Assembly: GCF_024198235.1 (NCBI RefSeq)
Contig: NZ_JAKCFB010000066.1
Span: 1-33,995 of the forward strand
Direction of reading: 5' to 3'
From: Myxococcus dinghuensis
GTDB lineage: Bacteria; Myxococcota; Myxococcia; Myxococcales; Myxococcaceae
DNA length: 33,995 nucleotides
Notes under the pieces: model-generated
Told to the model about the DNA's origin: nothing
The model's input: the letters and a program-made list of their open reading frames with translations, nothing else
The model's database searches: none
In this document: one piece after another, positions 26,101 to 33,400 of the stretch
How the letters are laid out: each line of letters starts with the position of its first letter
Numbering within the stretch: the first letter of the stretch is position 1
Made by a program: the position numbers and the translations under genes

Positions 26101-26243
26101 GGGACCACCGCATCGCGGCTGCCTCGTTGTTCTTGTTGGGCCTGCTCGTCATCGGTTCCATGGTGATGCTCAGCGCCTACCGCGCGGCGCTCCTCCAGAG
26201 GTACGCGCGGGTGAGAGAGATGCTCTCCACCTGGGAGGGGTGA
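20130..26243 (+). CDS. giant polytopic membrane protein with zinc-ribbon and tandem repeats, 2037 residues
   Basis: I cannot assign a function. Order of parts: an N-terminal zinc-ribbon with Cys3, Cys6, Cys17 and Cys20; a helical charged segment (about 28-85); a tandem-repeat region (residues 130-266); a long polar, disordered Pro/Gly/Glu-rich linker to about 405. From about 420 to the C terminus there are dozens of predicted transmembrane helices. The first block begins FLYESIMWFVGAFLILSGTLYFVF and then has a short basic loop (LARREALRNPGR). The architecture, a cytosolic zinc-ribbon followed by a very long membrane array, resembles large DUF2157/DUF2339-type proteins, but I see no diagnostic motif. 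The reading frame is intact for 6.1 kb. The start is supported by GAGGGGG. Nothing in the next genes shows an enzymatic role. Confidence 0.85.
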   Translation: MYCPECRQERLGQARRCALCGSAMKSRPRAELEAELAHVYFLLDEMNRWEASEVPMKARRFLSERYERQARILLSALAESASSEATGAPSGEELDAQARAAVGGSREVAHGGFARSAVTGVNEVAQGAAGAGDAAHGRFEQGAAGAGDTAHGRFEQGAAGAGDTAHGRFEQGAASAGDTAHGRFEQGAAGAGDAAHGRFEQGAAGAGDTAHGRFEQGAAGASDTAHGRFEQGTADGVGDPAFGRFEPGAVEGANDATHGRFEAGAEHIGGEVARPRDGAEPQSVAAAHLPASADGESHGESWRSHPEAANRPAEPVDAPAVGAEGEAPDTKHAASDAATESAGRTGRPGGPSGRGRGPGGRKHVQDEHTGEAVPPHGAEDGSGGPVPLPENDALPAFDVPRRMRPEERLVEQASTWNRVWRPFLYESIMWFVGAFLILSGTLYFVFESWAGMSSVTRSLTVFVLTAGYSAGFSVWGAYLARREALRNPGRILGLIGSASAPLAGVALGPMAFGDMMSLGGVSTAMLVPLLVVWAGIAAVLVRKPAEATDAPSRPFVQIGLVLGTLMMGFAPLAAKLGASALWLDVLPCVLFFLVARTPVEKPRDSAALSFALLAPLYLLLVYVVRLHVALASVEAVPHLGIYAPFGAFLLATALRFRPLPVETAADALTVTVASVQAMCLIGALGAPAPSLFITAAIITWTLASLATGSVSRTPWAYGVYGAAYFAYSSIAQLIPEPLSRLIDAVKVRLGYSSGESLPGQYGALTALPFVLAGVVFAVSRSWRGERTGQARDTALAEVLLRSTAVAGVLCTLVALSGPDGRPGLWCVLGVSLICLAAGLLVERFYLTAIGALSTLLVPVLAFRAADAATTSAVSGLVALVLAGMALLATARTRTLLASVVGVLASVGLLVGLVTHSGATSGAGMVLSSVAVLAMAWSLRSPVAMAYAAWLSAVVLPRLLEGLTWNHGGAWFVAVALVLAGLGTRGGLARLLGLPALFYAVLGVFWGTFAVAPLLGVTVLVAAAAVAVASRTFTWMRPIAVFIAALAMLPDIPKVYSPWGGWMSPERSMGLLIVWGFGASLAAVRWKRDASTTVAALVAMLFPLVCVGVGGSSSESSLLLGAAIAAVLTARALPATLSLGVACLYALSGVYSLGPVSMLALAVLLSVLAVLEEVPAILRVGAGGQRFAAVATVGAMAALGLSAVRWEAELPLLVLVVAIVVLPLTWTRANRQPFCVSLSVPYAAVAVLALGGSLPGWVQALPLVMLAVVRAVEHVPALASLVLRTNDVSARNNVSLWVQIALACTACMMLLSQAPLWLGPLALYALTASLASMPGPHPFLRVAGASLLLLTVPQARPVVTGLLLALALAEHHAPSVLWAFFRSPPDVLLRRVSVVVALVLAGAPALDTPTQATLLGLALVVFAAAFLLSLRWLLTPAVWLLALSTVGSTEASRFLEWRPEAGPTIILVALGAAVLSALFQVGDVQRRVGALAAKLTPGLEGTWSEPLWAGSVGVLVLLLVGRLADFGPGGLELSVAVGAVVTSLVLMVAREPWMANVATGLLAASIVAAVPLPWVPAVLSGAGLVLCLGGMALEARDVRVGVALHHGGWVLSLLSLAGLRDLEHPGMPLCLLLGLGSAWTVVLRRREREVVGWLASLVVVHGGLMHLGAVYSSGRGSAFILPYFGAATAVLATLVLFVAGRGIRRAVGHGFTVVALLEVLVGLMALGAVGDALREALVSTVALAALLFALVRRAAVEEDELSAFLAQTVLALGYLSVRMLGMGASPSTSDSLAALVGGALFTGLFFFVQREGSGLAVFRRPALWGAYLFPLVGLLSAPWGEPLQVAALLVGHAAHFAALASHPSRRGLSSLVSVAAFNAALFLVWQGTGSAEPQFYVIPAGLSLLALLRVFRGSLDEETYARLRAMAITVVYVAGAWKPLMFSDGGSMLVCVVLCLVGVGCGIALRIRSYVYLGTGFLVTCIAANLVRFGMRDHRIAAASLFLLGLLVIGSMVMLSAYRAALLQRYARVREMLSTWEG
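20517..20927 (+). repeat. 45-bp in-frame tandem repeat (7 near-identical units plus 2 degenerate)
   Basis: Seven 45-nt units run from 20517 to 20831, each coding 15 residues of the form GAGDTAHGRFEQGAA. They differ only at a few bases (GDA/GDT, cac/cat, agc/ggc). Two diverged 16-residue units follow (FGRFEPG and HGRFEAG), to 20927. A faded copy may precede it (VAHGGFARS). The near-identity at DNA level, including third positions, points to recent expansion. Confidence 0.95.
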
Positions 26244-26286
26244 CACTTCGAGTTCTTGGCGGCGGACCCGAAAGGTGGGATTGAAT

Positions 26287-26317
26287 GCGGTCCCCCAAAC
26301 GTCTTCGGGAGGACCGC
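26287..26317 (+). promoter_or_regulatory. inverted repeat over the ribosome binding site of the NlpC/P60-like gene
   Basis: GCGGTCC (26287-26293) is the exact reverse complement of GGACCGC (26311-26317); CCC and GGG can extend the stem to 10 bp with one bulged A. The Shine-Dalgarno GGGAGGA (26307-26313) of the TTG start at 26320 is inside the 3' arm. Confidence 0.55.
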
Positions 26318-26319
26318 GG

Positions 26320-27288
26320 TTGTTCCGTCTTCACCTGTTCGCCACCGTCCCGCTGTGTGCCCTCATCGGTTGTGCCACCGTGAAGCCCCTCGAAGCGGGG
26401 AGCGTCACGCCAGCACGGGCACCGGAGGTGGTGGCCGAGGCTCCCGTGAGTCCGCCCGCGCCGCCCCTGGGCGAGGGGACTATCGCGCCGGAGTCCGCGT
26501 CACCTGTCGTGGCCGAGGCCGTGACACCCGTGTCCCCGTCCGTGGCCGAGGCACAGCCGCCGGCCCCGACGGTGAAGTCCCCCGAGGAGGAGCCCGCGCG
26601 TGACGCCCGGACGCCGGCGGTGGTCTCCGCCGTCATCTCCGAGGAGAAGTCGCGGCCCCTGGTGACGGGGGTGGTGGCCGCCGCGTTGGAGGCGGTGGCG
26701 CTCGTCACCAATCCCGCCTCCGACGCGAGTGGCTTCTGGGAGGCGTACCGCACGCCGATGCAGTTCGCGCGGCTCATCGTCAACCGCTCCATCCAACTGG
26801 TGGGTGAGCGCAACCTGGGGCGCGTGAGTCGGGGCGTGCCCAACGACTGCTCGGGCTTCGTGCGGCTGGCGTATCTGTCCGCGGGCATCGACCTCGTGGC
26901 CCATGGCTTCCTCGCGGGGGAGAACGCGGTCTCCGCCATCTTCCGCCGCGCGACGGAGTCCGGCCGGCTGCATCACCGCGCGCCGCGCCCGGGGGACCTC
27001 GTGTTCTTCCGCGAGACGTACGACCGCAACCGCGACGGGCGCCGCAACGACGGGATGACCCACATCGGCGTGGTGGAGAGCCTGGCCGACGATGGCACCA
27101 TCACGTTCATCCACCGGGGCAGCAAGGGCGTGGCCCGCAGCCGGATGAACCTGTCGTTCCCGGAGAAGCACCAGCTCTCCGAGGGCGGCCCGGTGGTGAA
27201 CGACTTCCTGCGCCCCGCGACGAAGCACTTCCGCGCGTACCTCACGGGAGAGCTGTTCGTGGCGTTCGCGTCTCCCGACGGGCTGTAG
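26320..27288 (+). CDS. NlpC/P60-like cell-wall hydrolase lipoprotein
   Basis: This is a probable peptidoglycan or amide hydrolase of the papain-like NlpC/P60 or CHAP type, attached to the envelope. The TTG start at 26320 has GGGAGGA 6 nt upstream and gives the signal MFRLHLFATVPLCALIGC, with a lipobox at Cys18. About 85 residues of Pro/Ala/Val/Glu-rich linker follow. The catalytic domain has Cys177 in NDCSGFVRLAYLSAGI. After RPGDLVFFRETYDRN, a calcium-like loop NRDGRRNDG precedes His248 in THIGVVESLADDG. These are the family's nucleophile and base. A GTG 45 nt upstream is in frame but would put 15 extra residues before the signal peptide. The low-frequency TTG start and the hairpin over the ribosome binding site suggest low or controlled expression. 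Confidence 0.82.
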   Translation: MFRLHLFATVPLCALIGCATVKPLEAGSVTPARAPEVVAEAPVSPPAPPLGEGTIAPESASPVVAEAVTPVSPSVAEAQPPAPTVKSPEEEPARDARTPAVVSAVISEEKSRPLVTGVVAAALEAVALVTNPASDASGFWEAYRTPMQFARLIVNRSIQLVGERNLGRVSRGVPNDCSGFVRLAYLSAGIDLVAHGFLAGENAVSAIFRRATESGRLHHRAPRPGDLVFFRETYDRNRDGRRNDGMTHIGVVESLADDGTITFIHRGSKGVARSRMNLSFPEKHQLSEGGPVVNDFLRPATKHFRAYLTGELFVAFASPDGL

Positions 27289-27347
27289 TTTTCCAACGAA
27301 CGGCCCGCACCCCGCGTGGCTTTGAAGCGTCCGCCGGCTGTTGCGTC

Positions 27348-27746
27348 ATGACGGCCATGCGAATCGTCCTGCTCGTCGGAAGTCTGCTGCTCGCCTCGGG
27401 GTGTGTCGTGCACACGCGCTCTCCTCCGCGCCCCGAGCGTCCGCCTCCGCGCCCGGTGGCCATGTCGCGCGACGAGGCCGTGGACCTGGGGTTCCGGCAG
27501 TGTCGCTCGCGTGGGTTGGAGTGCCGCCTCAAGGAGGTCCACCGCACGGGCAAGGACGTGTGGAAGGTGAAGTTCTTCGCCGCCGCCCGAGGGGGCCGGG
27601 GCTTCCTGCACCTCGAGTACGACGCCTGGTCCCGCCGCCTGCTCGACGTGGACGAGAAGGTGAAGGGGCGGCACGACTGGGACGACGATGACGACCACCA
27701 CCACGGGCGGGGCAAGAAGCGCGGGCACGCGCGGTTCGACGACTAG
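27348..27746 (+). CDS. small lipoprotein with Asp/His-rich tail
   Basis: This is a 132-residue lipoprotein of unknown function. The signal MRIVLLVGSLLLASGC ends in the lipobox LASGC. The core (about 40-105) has AVDLGFRQCRSRGLECRLKEV, two Cys 9 residues apart, then DVWKVKFFAAARGGRGFLHLEYDAWSRRLLDVDEKV. This strand-helix-strand arrangement resembles PepSY-like domains. The tail, DWDDDDDHHHGRGKKRGHARFDD, is very rich in Asp, His and basic residues and could bind divalent metals. Two ATGs (27348 and 27357) are possible; neither has a good ribosome binding site. It lies 59 nt after the NlpC/P60-like gene on the same strand and converges on the kinase gene with 9 nt between stops. Confidence 0.72.
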   Translation: MTAMRIVLLVGSLLLASGCVVHTRSPPRPERPPPRPVAMSRDEAVDLGFRQCRSRGLECRLKEVHRTGKDVWKVKFFAAARGGRGFLHLEYDAWSRRLLDVDEKVKGRHDWDDDDDHHHGRGKKRGHARFDD

Positions 27747-27755
27747 CGGGCGGCG

Positions 27756-30332
27756 CTACTTCCGGGACTTCTGGATGGCCTGGATGGCGCGGTTGGCGTC
27801 ATCCCGGCCGCACTCGTTGCCCTTGGTGGTGGGCTCGGCCACGCGGATGAGGGCGGGCAGGGCGTCCGCGTTGCCGAGCGTGCCCAGGCGCCTGGCGGCG
27901 AGCTTGCGCGGGTTGCAGTCCTTGCCCTCCAGCGCCTTGACGTAGGCCTCCACCAGGTCGATGCCCTCCGTCGCCTGGACGTACTCGAGGTAGCGCAGCG
28001 CGCCCCACTGCCGCGCGGAGTATTCGTTCCGGGCGAGGGCGAGGAAGTACGGCCGCACCCGGTCCTTGGGGATGTTGGACAGGAGGCGCCGCAGGCCGTT
28101 GTCGCCTTCGCGGTCGCCGAAGTCCTCGGCGAGGCCGTCGAGCACCCGGTCCTCCACCGCCGCGCGCCCGTCGCCATCCAGCGTGGCGAGCAGGGCCTGC
28201 TCCTTGTCGTGGTTGCCCAGGGCGTGGTGCACGGCGGCCAGCGCGCGCCGCACCACCGGTTGCTTCTGGTCCTCGCTCGAGGCGCCGTCCAGCACCGCGA
28301 GCGCCTCGTTCGTCTTGCCGTCCTGGAGCAGGGCCATGGCGCGGACGGCCGGGCTGTTGAGGTGCGCCACCGTCGCGATGCCGCCGCCGAGCAGCACCAG
28401 CGCGCCCGCCACGGCCGCCGCCTGACGGGGCTTCGCGCGGGCCCACGCCGCGCCCGCGCGCAGGTGTTCACCCAGCTTCTTCGGCGCCAGTTGGGCGCGC
28501 AGCGAGAGGCCGGCGCCGCGGGCCCGCTCCTTCCAGGGCACCGCGCGCAGCCGCGTGAAGGGCGCCAGGGCCTTCTGGCGCGTGCGCTGGAGCACGGGCA
28601 GCAGCTTCGCGAGGCCGCTCTGCCGCTCGAAGCGGTCGCCGAACGGAGGGCCCTCCGGGGCCTGGCGCACGCGGTAGAGCTGGAGCTGCTCCTCGCGGCC
28701 GGGCAGGTGGATGGCGCCGCGCGGCTCGACCTCCACCTCGGCGCGGTTGCGGGCCAGGTTCACCGCCTCGGTGAAGGTGACCTCTCCTGCGACGGCGACG
28801 TGTTCGACGCCCTCCACCACCTCCATGGGCTCGCCCAGCAGGGTGTCGGCCGTCAGCAGCACCTCGCCGGCGTGTAGGCACACGCGGACGTGGAGCTTCT
28901 CCTCCTCCGGCACCGTCTGGTTGTGCCGCCACAGCCGGTCCTGCATGGCCATGCCGCAGCGCACGCCCGCGGTAGGGGAGCGGAACACGACGAGCAGCGC
29001 GTCGCCGCGCTTCTGCACCAGGCGGCCCTCGTGCTCCTTCACCAGCGACAGCAGGAGCCGGTCGTGCGTCTCCAGCATCCGCGCGTTCTCTTCGTGCGTC
29101 TGGCGACTGGTGCGCTCGGTGAAGCCCTGCAGGTCCGTGAGCATCACCGTCAGGTTCTGAGGCTTCACCGCGGAGGCGCTGCCCGACAGCGACGGCATGC
29201 CGCCCGAGGTGCGCGTGCCGAAGGCGGCGGTGCCCGTGCGCAACGTCACGGGGGCGGAGAGCGCGGGCAGGTCGCTGCCCGTCGGGGCGCGCGCCACGCC
29301 GAACGCCGCGGTGCCCTGGCTCGGGGAGGCGTGGCCGCCGGCGAAGACGGAGGTGCCGCTGGGGCCCGACGCGCTCCCGGGCGTGTCGGCCGCGCCGAAG
29401 ACGGAGGTGCCCGAGGGCGTGGTCACCGGGGTGTGCGAGCCGCTGTACGACGGCGTCCCCAGGCCCGGGGTGAACGCGGAGAGCGACGCGTGCGCGGCGG
29501 CCAGCGCGTCCGCCAGCTCGTGCGCGCTCTGGGTGCGCTTGGACGGGTCCTTCTCCAGCAGGCGCATCACCAGCGACAGCAGGCCGATGTAGCGCGTCAG
29601 CGCCGGCGCCGCCCGGTCCAACGGCAGCGGCGCGTGCGAGGCGTGCTGAGACAGGTAGTGCCGGGCCTGCGGGCCGTCGAACGGCAGCCGCCCGGACAGC
29701 ACGCGGTAGATGAGCACGCCGAAGGTGTAGAGGTCGCTGCGCGTGTCCACCTTCGCGCCCACCGCCTGCTCCGGCGAGAGGTACTCGGGGGTGCCCAGCA
29801 CCACGCCGATCTGGCTGACGTTGCTCTGCGCGTCCGGCTCCACGAGCCGGGCGATGCCGAAGTCGAGCAGCCGCGCCTGCTCTCCGCGCGCGCCGGGGGA
29901 GATGAAGACGTTCTCCGGCTTGAGGTCGCGGTGGATGATGCCCTTGTCGTGGATGGCGGCGAGCCCCTCCGCCAACTGCTGGAGCAGCGGCAGGGCGCGC
30001 CCCGGGGGCATGGGGCCGCCCTGGGCCAGCACGTCGTAGAGGCTCTCGCCCTCGACGAACTCCATGACCAGGCACGCGTGGTCGCCGGACTCACCGAAGT
30101 CGACGATGCGCACGACGGACGGGTGCTCCACCGCGGACAACAGGCGCGCCTCGCGCTTGAAGCGCTCCGCCATGCCGGGCTGCGCGTTGAGGTCGTGGTG
30201 GAGGACCTTGATGGCCACCTTGCGGCCCAGCGAGACCTGCTCGCCCAGGTACACCTCACCCATTCCGCCCGAACCCAACGGACGGAGGACCCGGAAGCGA
30301 CCGTCGAGGACGAGGGAGTCGGGAGCCAGCAC
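27756..30332 (-). CDS. Ser/Thr protein kinase with cyclase-like domain, membrane-anchored
   Basis: A Hanks-type kinase fused to a class III cyclase-homology domain. Kinase (about 13-275): GSGGMGEVYLG, Lys42 in VAIKVL, HRDLKPEN with Asp136, DFGIAR with Asp157, and GTPEYLSPEQ; all catalytic residues are present. A Ser/Thr/Gly/Pro linker with TSVFG-like repeats follows (about 285-385). Cyclase-like domain (about 390-560): TDLQGFT and KRGDALL keep the two metal Asp, and HAGEV is present. The VNxAxR motif reads MEVVEG, so the transition-state Asn and Arg are lost. One transmembrane helix (about 635-657) is followed by HEAT-like helices to 858. I used GTG 30332 as the start; an open frame continues upstream with a TTG at 30428 and no ATG, and no site has a good ribosome binding site, so the N terminus is uncertain. 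Confidence 0.88.
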   Translation of the reverse strand: MLAPDSLVLDGRFRVLRPLGSGGMGEVYLGEQVSLGRKVAIKVLHHDLNAQPGMAERFKREARLLSAVEHPSVVRIVDFGESGDHACLVMEFVEGESLYDVLAQGGPMPPGRALPLLQQLAEGLAAIHDKGIIHRDLKPENVFISPGARGEQARLLDFGIARLVEPDAQSNVSQIGVVLGTPEYLSPEQAVGAKVDTRSDLYTFGVLIYRVLSGRLPFDGPQARHYLSQHASHAPLPLDRAAPALTRYIGLLSLVMRLLEKDPSKRTQSAHELADALAAAHASLSAFTPGLGTPSYSGSHTPVTTPSGTSVFGAADTPGSASGPSGTSVFAGGHASPSQGTAAFGVARAPTGSDLPALSAPVTLRTGTAAFGTRTSGGMPSLSGSASAVKPQNLTVMLTDLQGFTERTSRQTHEENARMLETHDRLLLSLVKEHEGRLVQKRGDALLVVFRSPTAGVRCGMAMQDRLWRHNQTVPEEEKLHVRVCLHAGEVLLTADTLLGEPMEVVEGVEHVAVAGEVTFTEAVNLARNRAEVEVEPRGAIHLPGREEQLQLYRVRQAPEGPPFGDRFERQSGLAKLLPVLQRTRQKALAPFTRLRAVPWKERARGAGLSLRAQLAPKKLGEHLRAGAAWARAKPRQAAAVAGALVLLGGGIATVAHLNSPAVRAMALLQDGKTNEALAVLDGASSEDQKQPVVRRALAAVHHALGNHDKEQALLATLDGDGRAAVEDRVLDGLAEDFGDREGDNGLRRLLSNIPKDRVRPYFLALARNEYSARQWGALRYLEYVQATEGIDLVEAYVKALEGKDCNPRKLAARRLGTLGNADALPALIRVAEPTTKGNECGRDDANRAIQAIQKSRK

Positions 30333-30485
30333 GCCGGGCGCATCTTGTCCGACTTCGGTCCCGGGCGCATGACGATCCGCACCCCCCGTGCCATGGGCCC
30401 CCGGGACCGTCGTCTGGACAGCAGGCAAGGGGTTTGCCAGAAATTTCGAGGGCTTGGGGGTCGTGGTAGCGTCCAGGCTCCCGCG

Positions 30486-33400
30486 ATGGCCAACGAGAGC
30501 GACTCTTCCAAGCCCGCCGCGGCGCAAGATGCGCGCGCCGCCGCACCCGAGCTGCGCCTGCTGGACCGCAGGGCGTTCGTGGGCTTCCCCGCGCTCGAGG
30601 TCCTGCCGGGGCTGCGCATCTCCGACTTCGCGCTGCAGATTCCGGACGTCAGCTTCCCCTTCAACGTCAGCGCGGGAGCCACGCGTTATCAGCGCAAGAA
30701 GCTGGGCTTCGGCTTCCTGGAGCTGTCCGTCGACGCGGACCTGGTGACACGGCGGGTGGCGGAGCTGGCGGGGCGGCTGGCGGGCATCGAGGAGCTGCGG
30801 CTGCACTTCCGGCCCGGCTACCTGGAGGGCCAGGGCCGGCTGCCGGCGCCGGAGCGCACGCCCTTCACGTTCAAGGTGGCGTTCGACGCGGACGGGGAGC
30901 GGCTGGCCGTCTACCTCTACGACGTCCGCCTCTACGGCTTCTCCTCCACGCCGTCCGTGCAGGTGCCGGGGCTGTTGTCCGCCGCGGTGGGCGCGATGGC
31001 GCTCCTGCCGGACGTGGAGGTGCGCGGCGCGACGGGCTTCTCCACGCGCGTGCTGCCGGCGCTGTGCCAGCTGGCGGCGGTGAGCCGGGGCTACAAGATG
31101 CCCGTGCTGGACACCGCGCGGCTGTCCGCCGCCGAGGTCTCCAGCACCGGACTGCGGCTGCGCTTCGCGTCGGGCGGGCTGCCGCCGCCGTCGGCGCCGG
31201 ACGAGGAGCTGCTCTTGACCTTGGAGGGGGCCCGGGCCTTCGCGGACGCGGAGGGGCTGGTGGCCCAGGGCCGGCTCGCGGAGGCGCGGACCCAGTACCT
31301 CCAGGCGGGGGATGCGCAGGACGCGCACCCCTTCGCCGCCGAGCGGCTGCTGTCGCTGCTGGTGGCGGACCCGCAGTCGCACGAGCTGGCGTTGGATGTC
31401 GCGGCCACGCTCCAGCGCCGCAGGGACCGCAGCCCCGCCGCGCTGTGGGGCGAGGCCGTGGTGCGCGAGCGCCGGGGCGAGGGTGCCCGCGCCGCCGAGC
31501 GCTACCTGGCGCTGTGTGCGCTGGCGCGCCGCACCTCCGAGGAGGCCGCGGCCTTCTTCTCCGCCGAGGCCGCCGCGCGCTGCTCGCGCGACACCGCGCC
31601 GCAGGTGGCGGTGAAGGCGCTGCACGAGCTGCTGGGGCTCAAGCCCGACCACCTGCCGTCGCTCAAGGCGCTGGCGCGCGCCTCCGACCAGGCCCGTGAC
31701 AGGGCGGGCGCGGTGCGCGCGTACCGCCGGCTGGCGGCGCTGGCGCGCGACCCGGCCGAGGCCGCCGACGCCCACGTCCACCTGGCGCGGCTGTGCGCGC
31801 AGACGGAGGACGACATCGCCGGCGCGCGGCTGCACTGCGAGGCCGCGCTGCGGCTGGCCCCGGACCACCCGGACGCGCTGCTCTTGTTGGGCGAGCTGTG
31901 CCACCGGGGCGACGAGCACCTGCGCGCGCTCAAGGCGTTGGACCGCCTGCGCGAGGTGGCCATGGCCCGGCACGAGCTGGACCGGGTGGGCCACGCCGAC
32001 CTGATGGCCGGCCGCGTGTGGGAAGAGGGCCTGAAGCAGCCGGAGAACGCGCTGCTGCGCTACCGCGAGGCGGTGTCGCTGCTGCCCGGCGAGCCGGAGC
32101 CGCTGTTCGCCGCCGCGCGCGTGGCGGAGGGTCTGGGCCGGTTGCAGGAGGCGCTCGCGGGCTACCAGCAGGCGCTGGAGCTGGCGGGGCCCGCGCCGCG
32201 CTCGGAGGGCGTGCGCCAGGCCGCGCATTCGAGCCACCACGCGCTGGCGCGGTTGTACCGCTCGCGGCTGGGGGACCCGGCGCGCGCGCGGGAGCACCTG
32301 GAGGCGGCGCTCGCGCTGGACCCGCGCGACGCGGTGGCGCTCGAGGAGCTGATTCCGTACTTCCGCGCCACGGGGAAGGGCCAGGAGCTGGCGGAGGCGC
32401 TGGAGAAGGCCGCCGCGCTCCAGGACGAGCCCGGCAAGCGCGCCGTGCTGTGGGCCGAGGCGGGCGAGCTGTACCGGGGCCGCCTCCAGCAGCCGGAGAA
32501 GGCGGAGCGCCTGCTCCTGCTCGCGCTCGACGCGGAGGCGGACCACCGCCCCGCGCTGGAGTCGCTGCTGGCGCTGGCCGAGGCGCGGCGCGACGGGCCG
32601 CTGCTGACGCGGTGCCTGACCGCGCTGGCGCGGCTGGCCACGGACCTGAAGGACCGCGCGCAGAAGTACCGCCGCCTCGCGGTGGCCGCGCGCGACCTGG
32701 CCTTCGACCTGGACCTGGCGGTGCACGCCCTCCAGGAGGTGCTGCGCGCGGAGCCGGATGACCTGCCGGCGCTGGGCGAGCTGTGCGCGTTGCAGCGCAA
32801 GCGCGCGGACATGGCCGGGCTGTCCACGGCGCTGGAGGAGCGCGCGCGCGTGGCGGAGACGCAGGGCGACAAGCGCCTGGCGGCGGCGGCGCTGCGCGAG
32901 CTGGCCGGGGTGCTGGAGGCGCGCCTGGGCCGCGTGGGCGACGCGCTGGTGGCGCTGGAGAAGGCCGCGCGGCTGGCGCCGGACTCCGCCGTGCTGCTGG
33001 ACCTGGCGGACCTGTCCCTGCGCTGCGAGCGCCCGGAGCACGCGCGCCGCGCGCTGGAGACGCTGCTGTCCACGCTGCCGCGCACCGCGGCGCCGGAGAA
33101 GCTGGCGGACGTGCGCGCCCGGCTGGGCCGCGCGTGCGAGATGCTGGGCGACCGCGAGGGCGCCATCGCCGCCTACGCGCAGGCCCTGCCGCTGCGCCGC
33201 CTGGACGACACGCTCGCCGCGCGCCTGGAGGCGCTCTACACCGAGGCGGGCGAGACGCAGGCCCTGGCCGAGCTGTGGGCGGGCCGCGCCCAGGCGCTCA
33301 TGGGCGCCGAGCGCACCGAGGAGGCCGCGCCCCTGTTCCTCCAGAGCGCCCGCGCGCTGCTGGAGCGGGGCGAGAAGGCCACCGCGCTGCTGCGGCTGTC

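Noticed and set aside
26275..26319. GTG 26275 as start of the NlpC/P60-like gene
   Set aside because: It would put 15 polar residues before the signal peptide and lacks a ribosome binding site; TTG 26320 has GGGAGGA at 6 nt.
30370..30394. ATG codons just upstream of the kinase (30370 and 30394 on the minus strand)
   Set aside because: Both are out of frame with the kinase domain; the in-frame candidates are GTG 30332 and TTG 30428.
30424..30438. GGCAA-GGGGT-TTGCC dyad in the kinase/TPR divergent region
   Set aside because: Only a 5-bp stem, with no recognisable promoter elements at proper spacing; too weak to call a regulatory site.
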